Below are positions 7,616 to 9,667 of a stretch of 9,667 nt of DNA, piece by piece (position 1 is the stretch's first letter; each line of letters opens with the position of its first letter). The notes beneath the pieces are model-generated. The model did not search any database and was not told where the DNA came from. It worked only from the letters and a program-made list of their open reading frames with translations. A program made the position numbers and the translations under genes. This DNA is from an uncultured Bacilli bacterium. Lineage in GTDB: Bacteria > Bacillota_I > Bacilli_A > RF39 > UBA660. The stretch lies in the NCBI GenBank assembly GCA_947588665.1, contig CANPYU010000033.1, positions 1 through 9,667 on the forward strand, given 5' to 3'.

Positions 7616-9667
7616 GAATAAAGTAGGTTTAAAAAATTTATTTAAAATTATATCATACGCGAATACTACTTATTTATTTCGTGGCAGTGAACCCAAACTT
7701 CCTCGCGGTGAACTAAAAAAATTAAGAGAAGGCTTGCTTATTGGGAGTGGTTGTATTAATGGGGAAATATTTGAAGAAGCCAAAACTAAAGATGATGAAG
7801 AACTAGGAGGGTTAATGCAATTTTATGATTATATTGAGGTTCAACCCATCAGTGCTTTTAAACATTTATTAGAAATGGAATCTAGTGGTTTTCATACCCT
7901 TAAAGATTTAGAAGAGCATCTAAAAAAGATTATTCGGGTTGCTAAAAGTGCTGGAAAAATTGTTGTTGCAACCAGTGATGCGCATTATTTAAGACCTCAA
8001 GACAAAATATATCGTGATATCATTATTGCTCAAAAAACAAACGGTAAACTGCATCCTTTAAATAAAAGGGGTGTTAATCAACCTGATATGCATTTTCGAA
8101 CTACTCAAGAAATGTTAGATGAATTTGCCTTTTTAGGTGAAGAATTAGCCTATGAAATTGTGGTTACTAATACTAATAAAATTGCCGACATGATAGAAGA
8201 AGTAGAAGTAATTATCCAAACCGGTGGAGTTCCTTTTTCACCAAAGATTGACCATTCTATTGAAACTGTAACCGATTTAGTCTATACTAAAGCCGCTTCT
8301 TGGTATGGTAATCCTTTACCCTATAATATTGAAGAAAGAATATCTAAAGAATTATACGGCGATGCTGTCTTAGATAGCATTAAAACTAAATTAATTAGAG
8401 AAGAGTCTTTAGAAGGGGAAGAACTAACCACTAAATCTTTTGCTATCCTTCATGATACTATTTTAAAAGGAATGGATGCTGTAAAAGAAGTAGTAAAAAG
8501 TGAATTAATATTAAAATTACAAAAAGAACACGAAGCTAAAATTGAAGAATTAGAAACTAAAATATCTACTTTAGAAGGGGAAGAAAAAGAAGAACTTACA
8601 AAAGAACTAGAAACTCTAAAAGAGTCAGACCCTCTAACAGATATAGATAAATCAGTTAAAAAAGCTTTAGGAGGTATCATCGGTGGCGGTTTTGACGTTA
8701 TCTATCTAATTGCTCAAAAATTAGTTAAAAAGAGCAATGACGATGGCTTTTTAGTTGGCTCTCGTGGTTCTGTTGGTTCAAGCTTTGTTGCAACCATGAT
8801 GGGTATTACCGAAGTTAATTCTTTACCACCTCATTATCGTTGTAAAAATTGTTGTCATAGTATTTTTGATGATGAATTGGGTAATCCTTTGGGAGCTACT
8901 TATAAAAGTGGTTTTGATCTTCCTGATTATGTTTGTCCTAAATGTGGTACTAAAATGACTAAAGATGGTCAAGACATGCCTTTCGCGACTTTCTTAGGTT
9001 TTAATGCTGATAAAGTACCTGACATCGACTTAAACTTTTCGGATTTAAATCAAGCGGCCGCCCATGAATATACTAAAGTTTTATTTGGCGTTGACAATGT
9101 TTATCGGGCTGGAACTATAGGTACCGTTGCCGAAAAAACTGCCTATGGTTTTGTAAAAGCTTATGCCGAACAAAAGGGTATTGTAATTAATCGCGCTGAA
9201 ATAGAACGTCTTGCAATTGGCTGCACTGGAGTTAAAAGAACTACGGGCCAACATCCAGGTGGAATTGTTGTTATCCCAGGTTATATGGATGTCTTTGATT
9301 TTACACCTTTTCAATATCCAGCCGAAGATATCGATGCTGCCTGGCGAACCACCCATTTTGATTATCATGCGATTGATGAAGATGTCTTAAAACTTGATAT
9401 TTTAGGTCATACTGACCCAACTCAACTGCGCATGATTCAAGATATCTCCGGAATTGATGTAACTACCGTCCCTCTAGATGACAAAGAAACTATGGGTATA
9501 TTCTTATCACCCGAGCCACTTGGAGTTACTAAAGAACAAATTATGAATGAAACAGGAACTTTAGGTGTCCCCGAGTTTGGTACTCCTTTTACAATTGGTA
9601 TGCTTGTTGATACTAAACCTAAAACTTTTGCCGAACTTATTAAAATTTCTGGTTTATCCCACGGGAC
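7593..9667 (+). CDS. polC: PolC, C-terminal portion (rest of PHP domain, zinc motif, polymerase palm) in a shifted frame; runs off window
   Basis: This is an open frame of about 690 codons to the right edge, preceded by an in-frame TAA at 7590-7592; recognisable PolC homology starts near 7608. It contains the rest of PHP (GLLIGSG, DYIEVQP, and the metal-binding SDAHY at 7974-7988); HFRTTQEMLDEFAFLGEE; an unusual charged insertion (8355-8672); GSRGSVGSSFVATM; a zinc-binding C-x2-C pair set (Cys codons at 8841, 8850, 8934, 8943); the catalytic PDIDLNF (Asp at 9021 and 9027); GCTGVKRTTGQHPGG; and the third catalytic Asp in LKLDILGH (9396). All polymerase residues in view are intact, and no second break occurs. 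The fingers and C-terminal end lie beyond the window. The first usable ATG is at 7815, behind a perfect AGGAGG; an alternative TTG is at 7734. Whether this half is translated separately, fused in the real genome, or dead cannot be told here. Confidence 0.9.
7607..7616 (+). other. polC: polC reading-frame break (apparent ~17-base deletion)
   Basis: The first frame reads ...F-S-Y-P-S-stop. PolC homology resumes in the +1 frame as L-V-K-N-K-V-G-L-K-N. In Bacillus PolC (from memory) the proline is followed by Y-H-A-T-L-L-A-V-N-S-T-G-L-K-N, so five to six residues are missing here. The frame change needs a loss of 3n+2 bases. A 17-base loss fits both the frame and the missing residues. An ancestral CTAGT on each side of the lost segment, collapsed to the single CTAGT at 7608-7612, would explain it. 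The ancestral sequence is inferred. Confidence 0.7.
7805..7817 (+). promoter_or_regulatory. internal Shine-Dalgarno plus ATG in the second half of polC
   Basis: AGGAGG at 7805-7810 is followed after 4 bases by ATG at 7815, in the frame of the downstream half. It is about 200 bases after the stop of the first half. It would yield a protein starting MQFYDYIEVQP, missing about 70 residues of PHP. The hexamer also encodes Leu-Gly-Gly, so it may be coincidence. Confidence 0.35.
8355..8672 (+). other. ~106-residue charged, coiled-coil-like insertion in PolC
   Basis: In Bacillus PolC, as recalled, the helix ending I-E-K-E-L runs almost directly into the IIGHGFAVIYLI segment. Here the equivalent KEL (ends 8354) and GIIGGGFDVIYL (from 8673) are separated by about 106 residues. 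The insertion starts YGDAVLDSIKTKL. Its second half, roughly 8496-8637, is dominated by Lys, Glu and Leu in a heptad-like pattern (KIEELETKISTLEGEEKEEL). It stays in frame and keeps the local base composition, so it reads as part of the protein. It may be shared by a clade rather than unique. Confidence 0.65.

Noticed and set aside
7593..7616. Programmed +1 ribosomal frameshift joining the two polC halves
   Set aside because: No recognised slippery motif is present, and a shift here would still leave the conserved five to six junction residues missing. A deletion explains the data better.
9053..9062. GCGGCCGC (NotI site) as a possible cloning scar
   Set aside because: It is in frame within conserved PolC sequence (Q-A-A-A-H) and needs no artificial origin.
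1..9667. UGA-to-Trp recoding as in Mycoplasma
   Set aside because: Trp is TGG throughout, and no conserved frame needs TGA read-through; the polC break is a TAA with a frame change.

Overview
The window looks like a piece of a chromosome from an AT-rich Firmicute/Bacilli-type bacterium, possibly an uncultured gut lineage near Erysipelotrichales, RF39 or the Mollicutes. This placement is inference. It rests on very low G+C, TAA stops throughout, Trp read from TGG with no in-frame TGA (so no Mollicutes recoding), and two Gram-positive replicative polymerases, a short DnaE and a PolC. All genes are on the + strand and no stretch over 300 bases lacks a gene.

Layout. (1) 1-1088 is the 3' part of a surface-type protein gene. 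Its last ~110 coding bases differ sharply in codon style and end in a GVRPVINL motif, as in variable C-type-lectin-like domains. (2) An intrinsic terminator (1118-1144) abuts an extended -10 promoter for dnaE (1174-4071). (3) A short intergenic region holds a long inverted repeat and a good sigma-A-type promoter for a 412-residue AAA_14/DUF4143-type ATPase (4188-5426). (4) polC starts 26 bases after the ATPase gene and runs off the right edge.

The polC gene is broken. The frame starting at 5453 stops at 7615, just after the proofreading exonuclease domain. PolC homology resumes one frame over and stays open to base 9667. Hand comparison with remembered Bacillus PolC shows five to six residues missing at the junction. 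This fits a deletion of about 17 bases better than a single-base error. Since PolC is normally essential, the break is a misassembly, a defective copy, or a real split enzyme. A perfect AGGAGG followed by an in-frame ATG (7805-7817) could start the second half.

PolC also carries two extra structural features: a tandem duplication of its OB-fold domain before the PHP domain, and an insertion of about 106 charged, coiled-coil-like residues before the palm motif GSRGSVGSS.

Working together: DnaE (primer extension and lagging strand) and PolC (main replicase with proofreading) are the two replicative polymerases of low-GC Gram-positives. Here they are neighbours, separated only by an ATPase gene with its own promoter and no known replication role. 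No RNA genes, CRISPR arrays, transposases or attachment sites were seen.
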